Shown here one piece after another: positions 26,470-36,230 of a stretch of DNA of 64,000 bases (its first letter is position 1; each line of letters begins with the position of its first letter). The notes under the pieces were generated by a model. The model did no database searches, was not told the origin of the DNA, and worked only from the letters and a program-made list of their open reading frames with translations. The DNA is taken from NCBI GenBank assembly GCA_964505215.1, contig CAZDGU010000005.1, positions 1 through 64,000 of the forward strand, in the 5' to 3' direction. The position numbers were made by a program, and so were the translations under genes. This stretch comes from Gracilimonas sp964505215 (lineage in GTDB: Bacteria > Bacteroidota > Rhodothermia > Balneolales > Balneolaceae).

Positions 26470-27663
26470 CTAACCTGCGGTTTCGCTTTTTTCTGCCGGC
26501 TGAGGGTTTTCCGAGAAATTGAAAGAATGGCTCATTGGCACCTGATCTACTATTTCCAGACCAAAGCTTTTGATTCCAATTCTCTTCACGGGATTGTTTG
26601 TCATCAATCGAAGCTTTCGGATGCCCAGCGTACGTAAAATTTGAGCACCAACGCCGTAATCGCGCGCATCGCTTCTTGGGGTGATATCTTCTTCATTACT
26701 GCCCACCGAACCTTCCTGCATAGCCTTCAGCGTTTTAAGCTGATTCACCAGCACGGAGCCGCGCTGATTCCGGTTCATGTATAAAACCACGCCTTTTCCT
26801 TCTCGCTCAACCTGCAGCATAGCCTGATGTAGCTGTTCGCTGGTATCTGCGTTTCGGGCACCAAAAATATCACCGATTAAATCGGAGGAGTGAACGCGGG
26901 TAAGCACCGGCTCTTCTTTACTCCAGCTTCCTTTGGTTAGTGCAAGGTGAATATCACCGGTCAGCTTTTCTTTGAAAGCGCGCAGGCTGAAATCTCCATA
27001 CATAGTAGGAAGATCAACGCCCATCACTTCTTCCACCAGCGATTCATTTTCATTGCGGTAAGCAATCAGATCTTTAATGGTGATGATTTTCATTTCGAAC
27101 TCATCTGCCATTTTCATCAAATCAGGAACGCGGGCCATTTCCCCGTCTTCCTTCATAATTTCACAAATAATGCCCACGGGTTTCAGTCCGGCAAGCCGCG
27201 CTAAATCAATAGCTGCTTCTGTGTGGCCGGCACGCCGAAGCACGCCTCCGCCTACGGCAAGCAGGGGAAAGATATGTCCCGGACGGCGAAAATCCATCGG
27301 TTTAGAATCATCACTGGCCAGCTCACGAATGGTGTTGGCGCGATCCTGAGCCGAAATCCCGGTAGTTGTGAGGCGTTTATGGTCTATAGAAACCGTAAAG
27401 TTAGCCTCATCCGGGTCGGCTCCTTCTTCCACCATATGCCGCAGATTCAGTTTATCGGCTTTTTCTTTGGTGATAGGTGCGCAAACCAAGCCGCGCCCGT
27501 GCGTAACCATCAGGTTAATAGCTTCTGTAGAAACCATTTCTGCAGCCATCAGAAAGTCTCCCTCATTCTCTCGGTCTTCATCATCTACAACAATTACAAT
27601 TTTGCCGTTTTTGATGTCTTCAATGGCTTCGGGAATGGTATTAAAGCGAAACTCTTGACTCAT
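26470..27663 (-). CDS. ribBA: RibBA with intact DHBP synthase and degenerate GTP cyclohydrolase II half
   Basis: A 397-residue riboflavin-pathway protein. Residues 1-205 are a normal 3,4-dihydroxy-2-butanone 4-phosphate synthase: DDEDRENEGD at 27-36, FRRPGHIFPL at 125-134, and RRAGHTEA at 143-150. The second half keeps the fold of GTP cyclohydrolase II, but its three zinc-binding cysteines are replaced by D261, A272 and T274, and the RQEGRG active-site loop is altered at 297-302. Therefore it probably supplies only dihydroxybutanone phosphate, and GTP must be opened by another enzyme. Same-strand neighbour yajC starts upstream. No FMN riboswitch was seen. Confidence 0.9.
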   Translation of the reverse strand: MSQEFRFNTIPEAIEDIKNGKIVIVVDDEDRENEGDFLMAAEMVSTEAINLMVTHGRGLVCAPITKEKADKLNLRHMVEEGADPDEANFTVSIDHKRLTTTGISAQDRANTIRELASDDSKPMDFRRPGHIFPLLAVGGGVLRRAGHTEAAIDLARLAGLKPVGIICEIMKEDGEMARVPDLMKMADEFEMKIITIKDLIAYRNENESLVEEVMGVDLPTMYGDFSLRAFKEKLTGDIHLALTKGSWSKEEPVLTRVHSSDLIGDIFGARNADTSEQLHQAMLQVEREGKGVVLYMNRNQRGSVLVNQLKTLKAMQEGSVGSNEEDITPRSDARDYGVGAQILRTLGIRKLRLMTNNPVKRIGIKSFGLEIVDQVPMSHSFNFSENPQPAEKSETAG

Positions 27664-27675
27664 TTGAATAGAAAG

Positions 27676-28005
27676 TTAGTCTTTTTTATCCGGTTTGTTT
27701 GGATTCACGTCTGTAATTGCAGACTTCAGCATGCGTACTTTTACGCCGCTATCTACTTCCACTAAAACCGAATCTTCATCAATAGAATTCAAAATGCCAA
27801 TAATGCCGGAAGAGGTTACCAGCTTATCGCCTTTCTTCATTCCTTCCACTTTCTGCTTAATTTCTTTTTGCTGCTTGCTCTGCGGCCGGATGATGAAAAA
27901 ATAGAATACCAGAAAAATTCCGCCCAGAAAAACAAGGTTTATAATACCGGCGTTGGGATCATCAGGATTGCCCATTAAAAACAAAGGTAAAAACTGCATA
28001 GTCAT
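27676..28005 (-). CDS. yajC: Preprotein translocase auxiliary subunit YajC
   Basis: A 109-residue protein with a single N-terminal membrane helix (about 22-43). It is followed by the YajC signature: FIIRPQSKQQKE at the cytoplasmic border, then KGDKLVTSSGIIGIL. YajC binds SecDF and assists Sec export. It lies just upstream of ribBA on the same strand (12 bases), a simple operon-like pair without functional logic. secD and secF are not in the window. The first ATG is used; a second one is two codons in. Confidence 0.95.
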   Translation of the reverse strand: MTMQFLPLFLMGNPDDPNAGIINLVFLGGIFLVFYFFIIRPQSKQQKEIKQKVEGMKKGDKLVTSSGIIGILNSIDEDSVLVEVDSGVKVRMLKSAITDVNPNKPDKKD

Positions 28006-28126
28006 AAATTAGTGTACGATTATATTTTGCGGGCGAAAGATACAAATTCCCTGGCTGAAAGACGATTGAAATGCCACTTTTAACACTTTCGGCTATTTAC
28101 AGCTTCCCCGCTAAAATCAGCCGCTC

Positions 28127-28471
28127 CTAAAGTAGCTGAAAGCCAAATAAAAGAGTGAGCAGCGTGGCTATTCCGCTTATCACCAAGCAGATGATTTGCG
28201 TTTTGGTTTCCCTGCTTTTTAAATAACCGGAAAAGCTGAAAATAGCCGACCCCAAACTCATCCCAAAAAATGAAAGTGTTATCCCGAAAGGATTTCGGAC
28301 AGATTCGGGAAAATACCCCATATACATCTGCACTTTTTCAAAATAAGTAAGCGCATCGTTACCGGAAATGGAAATCCAGAGTCCTAAATAAACAACAGGT
28401 AAAATAAGCAGCAGCAATCCAAGACGAATTCGATTCCGAACAACCCGAGCTTTGTGTTTTGACTGCTCCAT
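28127..28471 (-). CDS. Hypothetical small membrane protein
   Basis: A 114-residue protein with three hydrophobic segments near residues 17-36, 60-82 and 92-112 and a basic N-terminus. No family was recognised. It starts 4 bases after the stop of the penicillin acylase gene on the same strand, so it is likely co-transcribed and translated with it. It may be a membrane partner or a conserved lineage protein. Confidence 0.6.
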   Translation of the reverse strand: MEQSKHKARVVRNRIRLGLLLLILPVVYLGLWISISGNDALTYFEKVQMYMGYFPESVRNPFGITLSFFGMSLGSAIFSFSGYLKSRETKTQIICLVISGIATLLTLLFGFQLL

Positions 28472-28475
28472 GACG

Positions 28476-30890
28476 TTACTTCTTAGCCGTAAGAGAAAGT
28501 TTGTACTGATATTCTTCCGGGCGTTCTCGCATAAAATTCAGCTCAAACAACCGGCCGGTGCGCCATCCTTCCACCATATCATCGTAGTGGGGTGAACCGG
28601 GATTTCCGGACTGCCCGCCCGGGTAAATGCCCCATCCTTTCACCTCAGGACCCACCTCAACCACCATTCTCCAGGACGGACCGTTGCCGCCACGGGTAGC
28701 GTTTATGGCTTCGGCCGCACCGCCGCTAAATAAGTTCTCCCGCCCAAACCCGGGAATATTTGCCAGATGGTCAATATCATTATTTATGTCGATGCCGCGC
28801 TTCCAGTTTTCTAACTCGGCGCCATACACTTTACTTAGCACCGCAATGGTTTCCTTGAAGGTCATCGTCACCAAATCTTCTACCGTCTCGGTCTGTTCGG
28901 TTTCAATATTATTCACAAATTTCATATCGGGTTCTTCTTTAATCACTTCCACAAAAATATCCCGCGACGGATAGCGTAATTCGGCTTCGGTGGAGTTCAT
29001 TTCATCATCAAAAATAGCATCATAAAACCGGTTTCTCCAGGTGATATAAACGGTTGGAGCGCTTTTTTCAGCATCCATAAAAAAGTCCCAGTTCTTTACC
29101 ATTTCCAGCGCCTCCAGCTCAAAATCATTCAGCTTCTCCGTGTTGGTCCACTCTATCATTTGCGGAATGATGGTGTACGCGTTATACGCAAAATTGTCCA
29201 TCTGCATGTTTTGCATGTCTTTTGGGGTGATGTCATCCATGCCTTCCAACAGCTCATTAATTCGGCGGCCGCGTTCAAAAGGAGCAAAATCATCGTCCAG
29301 ATAATAAGGATAATCGGGCGCTACCGACTCCTGATTTGCTGAACTCACAAAGCCACGCTCGGGATTTTTGATATGCGGATTTTGCTCGGTTGGAATCCAG
29401 CCGTGCCAGTCGTACAGCGGATCGGTTCCATCACTCACGGTTCGCCCCTGAAACTGCCATTTTTTAGGGATTTTGCCGGAAATCCACAAAGCAATATCTC
29501 CGGAGGTATCGGCATAAGCAAAGTTTTGAGCCGGGGCCACATAATGACTCACCGCCTCCACGTATTCCTCATAATTCTTCATTTTATTAAACTCATAAAA
29601 CGTGCGGATATCATTTGACGGATAATGTGCAATCCAGCGCAGCGCATGATAAATCGGCTCGCCCTCTCCCGTGGCCGGCTCCACTTCCATCACCGGTCCG
29701 TGATGCGTGTAAATCACGGTATCCGTCACCATTTCACCCCCGCGCACCTTTATATTTTCTATACGGGTTGAAGTTGCTTTCCACTCGCCATCGTGCCAAT
29801 ATTCCTGCATGCTTTCATCCTTAAAACGAATTTGATACCAGTCCATTACGTCTGAAGCCACGTTTGTAGTTCCCCAGGCGGTTTGCTCGTTAAAGCCAAT
29901 AATAACAGCGGGCGAGCCCTGCAGCGTAACACCATAACTGTTGTAGCCGGGCGCCGACAGCTGCATTTCGTACCAGATAGAAGGCAGCGTTAAACTCAAA
30001 TGCGGATCGTTTGCCAAAATCGGATAGCCCGATGCTGTTTTTGAACCGCTGACTGCCCAGTTGTTGCTCCCGGTTCCCTCCACAAACGGAAACGGATCTA
30101 TCACTTTTGAAACATCGGGAACAAACAGAGAGTCGGGCGCAGCAGGAACGTCTGCCTCAAAATCCCACTGGCGGGAAGGCGGAATGATAGGATCGTTTAG
30201 CTTGGGCTTTCGGGTGAAGTATTTTTCAACAAAATCTTCTCCAAAATATTGAATAGTGTTGGAAGTGCGTACATCATTATTTCTTCCCGCCAGCACGAGC
30301 GTCATATTTTTGAGCAAGTAGGCGGTTTTTATGGGTCTCCACGCTTCGGGTTGAATGTCTAATATTTTATATTCAACGGGATAGTCGGCCGGAGAAAGTT
30401 GATCAATGTACGCATTCACGCCGGCTGCATAGGCCTGAACCACGCTTTTCATTTGCGGATCTTTGTTGATTTCTTCCATGGCTTTTTCCGCTCCATAAGT
30501 CATTCCCAGCCGGCGGGTATTGAGGTCGCGATTAAGCAGTGCGGGACCTACAATTTCGGCCAGACGTCCGGCGGCGTCATAGGTTTGCATTTCCATTTGG
30601 AAGAGGCGATCGCGAGCCACAATGTAGCCTTGCGCCACAAATAAATCGTGCTCGTTATTGGCAAAAATGTGCGGCACATTCCGCTCATCAAAGTAAACGG
30701 TGACTTCATCTTCCAGGCCGGGAATATCCAGCTTTTCTGAATCCGAAGCGCCCGTTTCTGCATTAGCCCAGAATCCTGCAGACGGATCAAAAAACTTCCC
30801 CAGCGGAGGAATGGCGCCAAACTTGGTGTTTAAAACAAAAATCAGAGCTACAAGAAAAAGAAAAGAGATAGAAGCTTTAACGGGATTCAT
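28476..30890 (-). CDS. Penicillin acylase family N-terminal nucleophile hydrolase
   Basis: An 804-residue Ntn hydrolase. A membrane or signal segment at residues 5-25 is followed by an alpha-chain-like region, with the VYFDERNVPHI and FVAQGYIVARDRLFQMEM landmarks. The autocatalytic cleavage site is at about 274, and the beta-chain nucleophile Ser275 begins SNNWAVSG. Family members cleave amide bonds in penicillins, acyl-homoserine lactones or other N-acyl compounds, and the substrate cannot be read from sequence. Length is normal. It stands alone except for a small membrane gene 4 bases downstream. Confidence 0.93.
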   Translation of the reverse strand: MNPVKASISFLFLVALIFVLNTKFGAIPPLGKFFDPSAGFWANAETGASDSEKLDIPGLEDEVTVYFDERNVPHIFANNEHDLFVAQGYIVARDRLFQMEMQTYDAAGRLAEIVGPALLNRDLNTRRLGMTYGAEKAMEEINKDPQMKSVVQAYAAGVNAYIDQLSPADYPVEYKILDIQPEAWRPIKTAYLLKNMTLVLAGRNNDVRTSNTIQYFGEDFVEKYFTRKPKLNDPIIPPSRQWDFEADVPAAPDSLFVPDVSKVIDPFPFVEGTGSNNWAVSGSKTASGYPILANDPHLSLTLPSIWYEMQLSAPGYNSYGVTLQGSPAVIIGFNEQTAWGTTNVASDVMDWYQIRFKDESMQEYWHDGEWKATSTRIENIKVRGGEMVTDTVIYTHHGPVMEVEPATGEGEPIYHALRWIAHYPSNDIRTFYEFNKMKNYEEYVEAVSHYVAPAQNFAYADTSGDIALWISGKIPKKWQFQGRTVSDGTDPLYDWHGWIPTEQNPHIKNPERGFVSSANQESVAPDYPYYLDDDFAPFERGRRINELLEGMDDITPKDMQNMQMDNFAYNAYTIIPQMIEWTNTEKLNDFELEALEMVKNWDFFMDAEKSAPTVYITWRNRFYDAIFDDEMNSTEAELRYPSRDIFVEVIKEEPDMKFVNNIETEQTETVEDLVTMTFKETIAVLSKVYGAELENWKRGIDINNDIDHLANIPGFGRENLFSGGAAEAINATRGGNGPSWRMVVEVGPEVKGWGIYPGGQSGNPGSPHYDDMVEGWRTGRLFELNFMRERPEEYQYKLSLTAKK

Positions 30891-31143
30891 TTAAATAGAT
30901 TTTTAAATTTGCTTGGCGAGGTTCTCGAAATTGGAAACCAGTGGGAATATATTTGAAAATGCCCTCAGTTAGAAAAAACGATATGAATTATTCTAAGAAA
31001 TCTGAACTCAATAGGCATTCTGATTTTTAAACAGGCTCTGTTTCACCCCAATACCCTTTCAGCGATTACAGCCCGGCACCTCACTCCCTATCGGCTATTG
31101 CTGAAGTCGAATTAGAATAATACTTGCGAATAAATTCTGTTGG

Positions 31144-32040
31144 CTACCAAAGCATCAGTTTCATACAAAACACAGAACCGCCGCTTTTCAGATATTCGTA
31201 AGTGCTGAATTCGTGCACGTTAAAGCCTAAATCTTTCAGCTTTTGGTTTACATCCGTGGCGCCCTGCTGAATGAGTACATTTTTGCCATCCGGGCAGGCG
31301 GCATTACACGCAAACAGCTTCTCAGCCTCATATTGCGATGCCTCAATTACGTTTTTGAACAAGGCTTTAATCAGCGCAAGTCCTTCTTCCGTAAAGGCAT
31401 TGGGATAAATAAGCACCGAGTCTGTATTCAGAATACACATGCAGGTATCCAAATGATAAAAACGCTCATCAATTAGCTCCAGCGCTATAACCGGCGTATT
31501 AAACGTATCTGAAACCACGTCATACACTTCTTTGGAAGAGCGATATCCGTAGCCGCCCCAAACCAGCCGCTTTTTAAAATGCCAAAGCGCATCACCCATT
31601 CCCTCAAAATCGGTGAACCTGGACTCGTCCAAATGCACAACCTTGTAGCTGCTGTCCTCATACATTTTTTGGATAAAAGGCACTTCTCCTTTTCGGTGAT
31701 CGGAATGCATCACGCTCATAATCACTTCTTTTTCCCCATCTTCGGTGATATTGGGCATGCTTTGGTTGGCACAAAAAACCATATCCGGATAACCGCGCCG
31801 GCCTTCTTCTACTTGCACGTACAAACCCAGTTCTTCATAGGCCGTTTTTAAGTGCTCCCATTCATTTTGGGCGGCCAGTTTATCCACACCGCCAATATTC
31901 CCTTCCATGTGCGGGTTGATTACATATTCAACTGTAAAAAAAGTAGGTTTTACCATCAACACTTTTCCCGGAACCGGCATATCCTGCAGCTCTGAAAGCG
32001 AAAAATCCAGTTCATTAACGGAAGTGATTACTTTGCTCAT
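31144..32040 (-). CDS. Amidinotransferase / dimethylarginine dimethylaminohydrolase family protein
   Basis: A 298-residue guanidino-modifying enzyme. The PDMVFCAN segment, the FEGMGD motif, the catalytic histidine in FYHLDTCMCIL and the nucleophilic cysteine C292 near the C-terminus (GGSVFC) follow the pattern of DDAH, arginine deiminase and N-succinylarginine-type enzymes. Such enzymes hydrolyse arginine derivatives to citrulline or transfer amidino groups. The exact substrate is open; DDAH or an ornithine-producing hydrolase is most likely. It stands alone between two intergenic gaps. Confidence 0.88.
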   Translation of the reverse strand: MSKVITSVNELDFSLSELQDMPVPGKVLMVKPTFFTVEYVINPHMEGNIGGVDKLAAQNEWEHLKTAYEELGLYVQVEEGRRGYPDMVFCANQSMPNITEDGEKEVIMSVMHSDHRKGEVPFIQKMYEDSSYKVVHLDESRFTDFEGMGDALWHFKKRLVWGGYGYRSSKEVYDVVSDTFNTPVIALELIDERFYHLDTCMCILNTDSVLIYPNAFTEEGLALIKALFKNVIEASQYEAEKLFACNAACPDGKNVLIQQGATDVNQKLKDLGFNVHEFSTYEYLKSGGSVFCMKLMLW

Positions 32041-32548
32041 AGGTTTATTATTTGATATTAGAGGAGGTTAGCAAATATTGAAAATATCAGCTTACGGAAC
32101 AAGTGCTTGTTGGCTGTGTTTTGGAAATCGTTGGCAGAGCTCAGAATTCAGAACTCAGGAGTCAGGAGTCAGGAGTCAGAATTCCACTCGTTGCTCTAAT
32201 CTCCCCCAATCCAACAGGACCCTTTCTCTGTCTCTTTCCCTCCGGCACGCCTGTATAAATTCACAAACCTTAGCTAACGCCGCAAGGAAAGAGGACGCAG
32301 TAGTAAAATATTTGGCAAATTATACCATGTTTGATATTAAAGTTGTCAATCCCGGCTTTACACAAAAAAACCAACCACAACCTTACCAACGCGTCTCCTT
32401 CCTTGGCGCGCTTGCGTGTTAGGGAAGAAACAAGGATGGGTCCCCGATGCTAAAGGTAAATAGGCTGGGCTAAACAAAAATCATTTCCAAAAGCTTACAA
32501 TTAACGTCAAACAATCCTATTTTCGAATCTTAATACACTTAAAAATCT
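32041..32548. other. Gene-free region upstream of ddl
   Basis: Five hundred bases with no real gene. It holds a short tandem repeat (32154-32180). A 114-codon plus-strand frame (32078-32422) crosses the repeat and has no recognisable content. Bases near 32500-32520 look like an AT-rich promoter zone for ddl, but without a clean -33/-7 pair. Confidence 0.5.
32154..32180. repeat. 7-bp tandem repeat
   Basis: About four consecutive GTCAGGA units, the first CTCAGGA and the last cut to GTCAGA. Slippage-prone. Confidence 0.7.
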
Positions 32549-33742
32549 ATGTCCAAGAAAAACCTTATTGTTGCCTTTGGCGGCGTTTCTCCGGAGCACG
32601 AAGTTTCTGTTCTTACGGCTGTGCAGGCTATATCTGCATTGGAAAAAAGCTCATATAATATCATTCCGCTTTATGTGGCTAAATCGGGGCGATGGCTGAC
32701 GGGCGAGCCGCTGCTGAAGCTCAGTAATTATGAAGACCTTCCCTCTCTCGAGAAAAACAGCATAAGCTGTGCTTTTGTGAAAGATGAAACCGGCAAAACG
32801 TTTCTGAAAGAGCAGGATAAAGTCGGCTTATTTTCTAAGCCTAAAAGTATTCCTGTTTATGCGGTGCTGTGTGCTTTCCACGGCAGCGAGGGCGAAAACG
32901 GTTCTTTTCAGGGCATTTGCGAGATGATGAATATTCCCTACACGGGAAGCGGTGTGTTGGGTTCTGCACTGGGCATGGATAAGGTTCAAGCCAAAACTGT
33001 TGCTGCCGCAAATGGCATTCCCGTTACGCAGTCTGTTAACTTTTATGAACGAGACTGGACACAGGAGCAAGAGGAAATTTTAAACGCGGCAGAAACATTT
33101 GGCTATCCGCTGATTGTGAAGCCTGTCACTTTGGGAAGCAGCATTGGCGTAGCTATTGCTAATGACAGAGAAGAGTTGATTAATGCGGTTGAAACTGCCT
33201 TTCGCTACGATGAGCACCTGCTTATTGAGGAAGCCATCAACCCGCTGATGGAAATTAACTGCTCGGTATTGGGCACGCCGGATGACTGCCGGGCCAGCGT
33301 GTGCGAGCGTCCGTTAGGGAAAGCGGAAGCGCTCAGTTTTGAGGATAAATATCAGAGCGGTGAAGGAGCTGACAAAGGCATGGCTTCGGCCGATCGGGAA
33401 ATTCCTGCTGATATTTCTGATGCGCTTACGCAAAAGATTCAAAAGCTTTCTGTAAAAACGTTTGCTGCGCTGGGTGCTGCCGGTGTTGCCCGCCTCGATT
33501 TTCTGGTGAATGCGAATTCAGAAGAAGTGTATTTTAATGAAATTAATACCATTCCGGGCTCGTTCTCTTTTTATCTGTGGGAACAATCAGATATCACCTT
33601 TAGCGGGTTGATGGAAGAGCTGATTCGTATTGGACTGGAACAGCATCAACAAAAAAATGGACGCGTGCGCAGCTACGATACCAACCTGCTGAGCGAAAAA
33701 GCCGTGAAGGGAATTAAGGGCTTAAAAGGCTCTAAGAGTTAG
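32549..33742 (+). CDS. ddl: D-alanine--D-alanine ligase
   Basis: A 397-residue ATP-grasp ligase that makes the D-Ala-D-Ala end of peptidoglycan precursors. Marks are GGVSPEHEVS at the N-terminus, the YTGSGVLGSALGMDK stretch, the ATP-binding P-V-TLGSSIGV segment, and FNEINTIPGS near the C-terminus. The tyrosine-containing omega loop (ECP region) has the sequence FEDKYQSGEGADK, typical of a D-Ala-D-Ala rather than a lactate ligase. Slightly long at the C-terminus. It begins a plus-strand run with the solute-binding protein and nadK. Confidence 0.95.
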   Translation: MSKKNLIVAFGGVSPEHEVSVLTAVQAISALEKSSYNIIPLYVAKSGRWLTGEPLLKLSNYEDLPSLEKNSISCAFVKDETGKTFLKEQDKVGLFSKPKSIPVYAVLCAFHGSEGENGSFQGICEMMNIPYTGSGVLGSALGMDKVQAKTVAAANGIPVTQSVNFYERDWTQEQEEILNAAETFGYPLIVKPVTLGSSIGVAIANDREELINAVETAFRYDEHLLIEEAINPLMEINCSVLGTPDDCRASVCERPLGKAEALSFEDKYQSGEGADKGMASADREIPADISDALTQKIQKLSVKTFAALGAAGVARLDFLVNANSEEVYFNEINTIPGSFSFYLWEQSDITFSGLMEELIRIGLEQHQQKNGRVRSYDTNLLSEKAVKGIKGLKGSKS

Positions 33743-33814
33743 TTATAACAATGGCTGTGGAATGATTTTTGGCCACTCCTTTTTATTAAGTAAACTGAAG
33801 AAGATTTGATTTAT

Positions 33815-35248
33815 ATGAAAAACCTTGCTTACCTCCTGCTTCCATTACTGCTGCTTAGCGCCTGCGGTAATAATCTGGAAACGGTTACCGTGCAGTCGGG
33901 TCCTGAAGATCTTGTGAGCAGTCCGGCAGATTCTGTGTTTGAAACGGATGATGTTGCTGATAGCGATTTTATACAAGTAAGAGTGGGCGAAATTGCTCCC
34001 ATCGAATCTCTTGATCCGCTTTATGCTACCTCCAACAGCGAATATCGTGCGCTCAGCATGATTTATGAAAAGCTGGTTGACTTGAATACGTTTGGTGAGC
34101 CTGCCCCGCAGTTAGCAAAAGAATGGAGCGTGAACAAAGACTCAACCCAATTTACCATTCACTTAAAAACGAATGTGGTATTTCATGACTCTCCGGTTTT
34201 TTCGAGCGGAAACGGTCCGCGCTTAACGGCAAAAATGATAGAGCAGGTTTTTAAACGCATGGCAGCTCAGGATGTCCCCAATACCGCCGCCCGAATGTTT
34301 AAGGATATTCACGGATTTTCGGCCTACCGTAACGAGCAGATGTACGTCAAAAATCCTAAAAAAAGAGTGCTTACTTCTATTGAAGGCGTCCGGGCAACAA
34401 ACGATTCTACCCTTGTTTTCAGCCTAAACAAACCGTCTTCTGATTTCCTGCAAAAGCTGGCGCACCCCGTGGCTTCCATTTATGCACCGCAAAGCGTTCC
34501 TAAAGCTTCGGGGCCTATTCAGCGACCTGCCGGAACGGGTCGTTTCAAATATGTGAAAAAAGAAGGGAACGCCTATTTATTCACCCCATTCGATAATTAT
34601 CGGGGTTTTACGCCGCCCGTCAGCCGCCTTGATATTATATCCGGATTGGATGAATCCGATCTGTTTCAAGAGTTTGCCCGTGGAAATTTAGACGTGCTGA
34701 TGGAAGCCGGAGCAAATACGCTGCTTACCATCACCGATGCGGACGGCGAGCTTGAATCCGACATTTATAAAAATTACAAGCTGGAGAAGATGTCGGCTCA
34801 TTCCACTTATAAATTGTACTATAATATGGATTCCGATCAATCCTCTGCCGTTAATAAGTTTTTGAGCACGCTTCAGCCCGACTCTGTTTTGGGAACGAGG
34901 AAATTGGGCTCCGTGAGTTTTCATAAAGCCCCCGAAAACTCAGAATCTGCAGAGTCACCGCGGCAGCTGGTGGTTACGCATACCGAGCATCCTTTTGAGC
35001 TTTTTTTAATTGATAAGTTAGCTACCAGAGCCACAAAAGCTGGCTTTAGTTTTGCAATGAATGCTTCGTATGCATTATCAGATGCCGTCACGTTTTCTAC
35101 CGAGCCTTATCCCAATACAAAGCTGCTGGCCGCGTGGGAAAGTCCGATTTATGTGTTGACCAATCAGCGGGTTTCGGGCATAAAAATTGAGCACACGCCC
35201 TGGAACCTCAACTTAATTTCCCTAAAAATAACGCAGGGTGAAAAATGA
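33815..35248 (+). CDS. ABC transporter solute-binding lipoprotein, family 5
   Basis: About 477 residues. The signal peptide ends in the lipobox LLSAC (C19 from the chosen start), so it is a lipoprotein. The mature part follows the extracellular solute-binding family 5 (peptide, nickel or oligopeptide) fold: LDPLYATSNSEYRALSMIYEKLV, then EWSVNKDSTQFTIHLK. No permease or ATPase gene is nearby, so the transporter must be assembled from elsewhere, or the protein has a signalling or scavenging role. The ATG at 33815 is preferred over a TTG at 33806. It overlaps nadK by 4 bases. Confidence 0.87.
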   Translation: MKNLAYLLLPLLLLSACGNNLETVTVQSGPEDLVSSPADSVFETDDVADSDFIQVRVGEIAPIESLDPLYATSNSEYRALSMIYEKLVDLNTFGEPAPQLAKEWSVNKDSTQFTIHLKTNVVFHDSPVFSSGNGPRLTAKMIEQVFKRMAAQDVPNTAARMFKDIHGFSAYRNEQMYVKNPKKRVLTSIEGVRATNDSTLVFSLNKPSSDFLQKLAHPVASIYAPQSVPKASGPIQRPAGTGRFKYVKKEGNAYLFTPFDNYRGFTPPVSRLDIISGLDESDLFQEFARGNLDVLMEAGANTLLTITDADGELESDIYKNYKLEKMSAHSTYKLYYNMDSDQSSAVNKFLSTLQPDSVLGTRKLGSVSFHKAPENSESAESPRQLVVTHTEHPFELFLIDKLATRATKAGFSFAMNASYALSDAVTFSTEPYPNTKLLAAWESPIYVLTNQRVSGIKIEHTPWNLNLISLKITQGEK

Positions 35249-36123
35249 AGCTGGGAATCATTGCCAATCCGGAGAAGTATGAGGTGCGGGAAGCGCTGGC
35301 TGATACCATAGTCTGGGCTGAGCAAAAAAATATTCCGCTTTATATCAACAAAAAGACGTGCATACAAACTGAGCTGCCCGACTCTGAAGTTATTCATCGA
35401 ACCGATTCGGATCGAGCTTCCATTAAAGCTGCCGACATGGTGCTGGTAATGGGCGGCGACGGCACTATTTTATATACGGCCAGAATTTCTAAGGATTTGA
35501 ATAAGCCTATTTTAGGAATTAACAGCGGCCGGCTGGGCTTTATGGCAAATACTCAAAAAGAGGATTTGAACGAAGCGCTGAACAATCTGCTAAATTATAA
35601 CTTCACACTGGATAAACGCGCTTTTCTGAAAGCCACCGACTCTGACGGAAATAAATATTATGCGCTGAATGAATTTCTGTTTACCCGCAAAGGCTCCATT
35701 TCTATGGTAAACGTGCGGGCAGAATATGACGAAAGCCTTATTAACACCTACTGGGCCGATGGCTTATTAGTGGCCTCGCCCACCGGTTCAACCGCTTATA
35801 ATTTGGCCTCGGGCGGACCAATTGTGGCTCCCGGAACGGATGTATTTGTGGTGACCCCCATCAACCCCCATACGCTTACAACACGGCCGCTGGTACTGAA
35901 TTCAAACAAACCGCTGCGCATTATTATTGAAAAACAAGAAAGTGAGATTCAATTTTCTTTTGATGGGAAAATGCAGCAGATAAAAGCATTCCCTTTTGAG
36001 GTAGAAATCACAAAATCTGATTTAACGTTTGATTTAATTCACCTTCCGGGCCACGACTATTTTGAAACGCTGAGAAACAAATTAATGTGGGGCATGGACC
36101 GAAGGCGAAAGCAAAACGATTAG
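35245..36123 (+). CDS. nadK: NAD kinase
   Basis: A 292-residue enzyme that phosphorylates NAD to NADP. The GGDGT motif (residues 70-74), the GINSGRLGFMA segment and the SPTGSTAYNLASGGPI stretch are the family's conserved blocks. Length is normal. It overlaps the preceding lipoprotein gene by 4 bases (ATGA), implying one transcript, an unusual pairing. It joins nadC and nadA in the same window, but no shared regulation is visible. Confidence 0.96.
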   Translation: MKLGIIANPEKYEVREALADTIVWAEQKNIPLYINKKTCIQTELPDSEVIHRTDSDRASIKAADMVLVMGGDGTILYTARISKDLNKPILGINSGRLGFMANTQKEDLNEALNNLLNYNFTLDKRAFLKATDSDGNKYYALNEFLFTRKGSISMVNVRAEYDESLINTYWADGLLVASPTGSTAYNLASGGPIVAPGTDVFVVTPINPHTLTTRPLVLNSNKPLRIIIEKQESEIQFSFDGKMQQIKAFPFEVEITKSDLTFDLIHLPGHDYFETLRNKLMWGMDRRRKQND

Positions 36124-36142
36124 CCGTGATTATTAACACTGA

Positions 36143-36169
36143 TTGAAGAATTCTGATTTCTTATCTTTA
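36143..36169 (+). promoter_or_regulatory. Possible promoter for mdh
   Basis: TTG at 36143-36145, a 16-base spacer and TATCTTTA at 36162-36169, one base off the Bacteroidetes -7 consensus. The spacer is short for this class. Confidence 0.35.
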
Positions 36170-36230
36170 CCATGGCTTCACAAAACGATTGTATATTAAT
36201 TGAAAACCGAACATTAAAACAAAGCATAAA

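Noticed and set aside
26470..27663. Frameshift in ribBA as the cause of missing GCHII residues
   Set aside because: The reading frame stays in register and keeps the GCHII fold motifs beyond the changed sites (YGVGAQILR, MTNNP), so substitutions rather than a frameshift explain the loss.
27223..27765. 180-codon plus-strand frame opposite ribBA
   Set aside because: It overlaps ribBA and yajC coding sequence on the other strand, whose function is certain.
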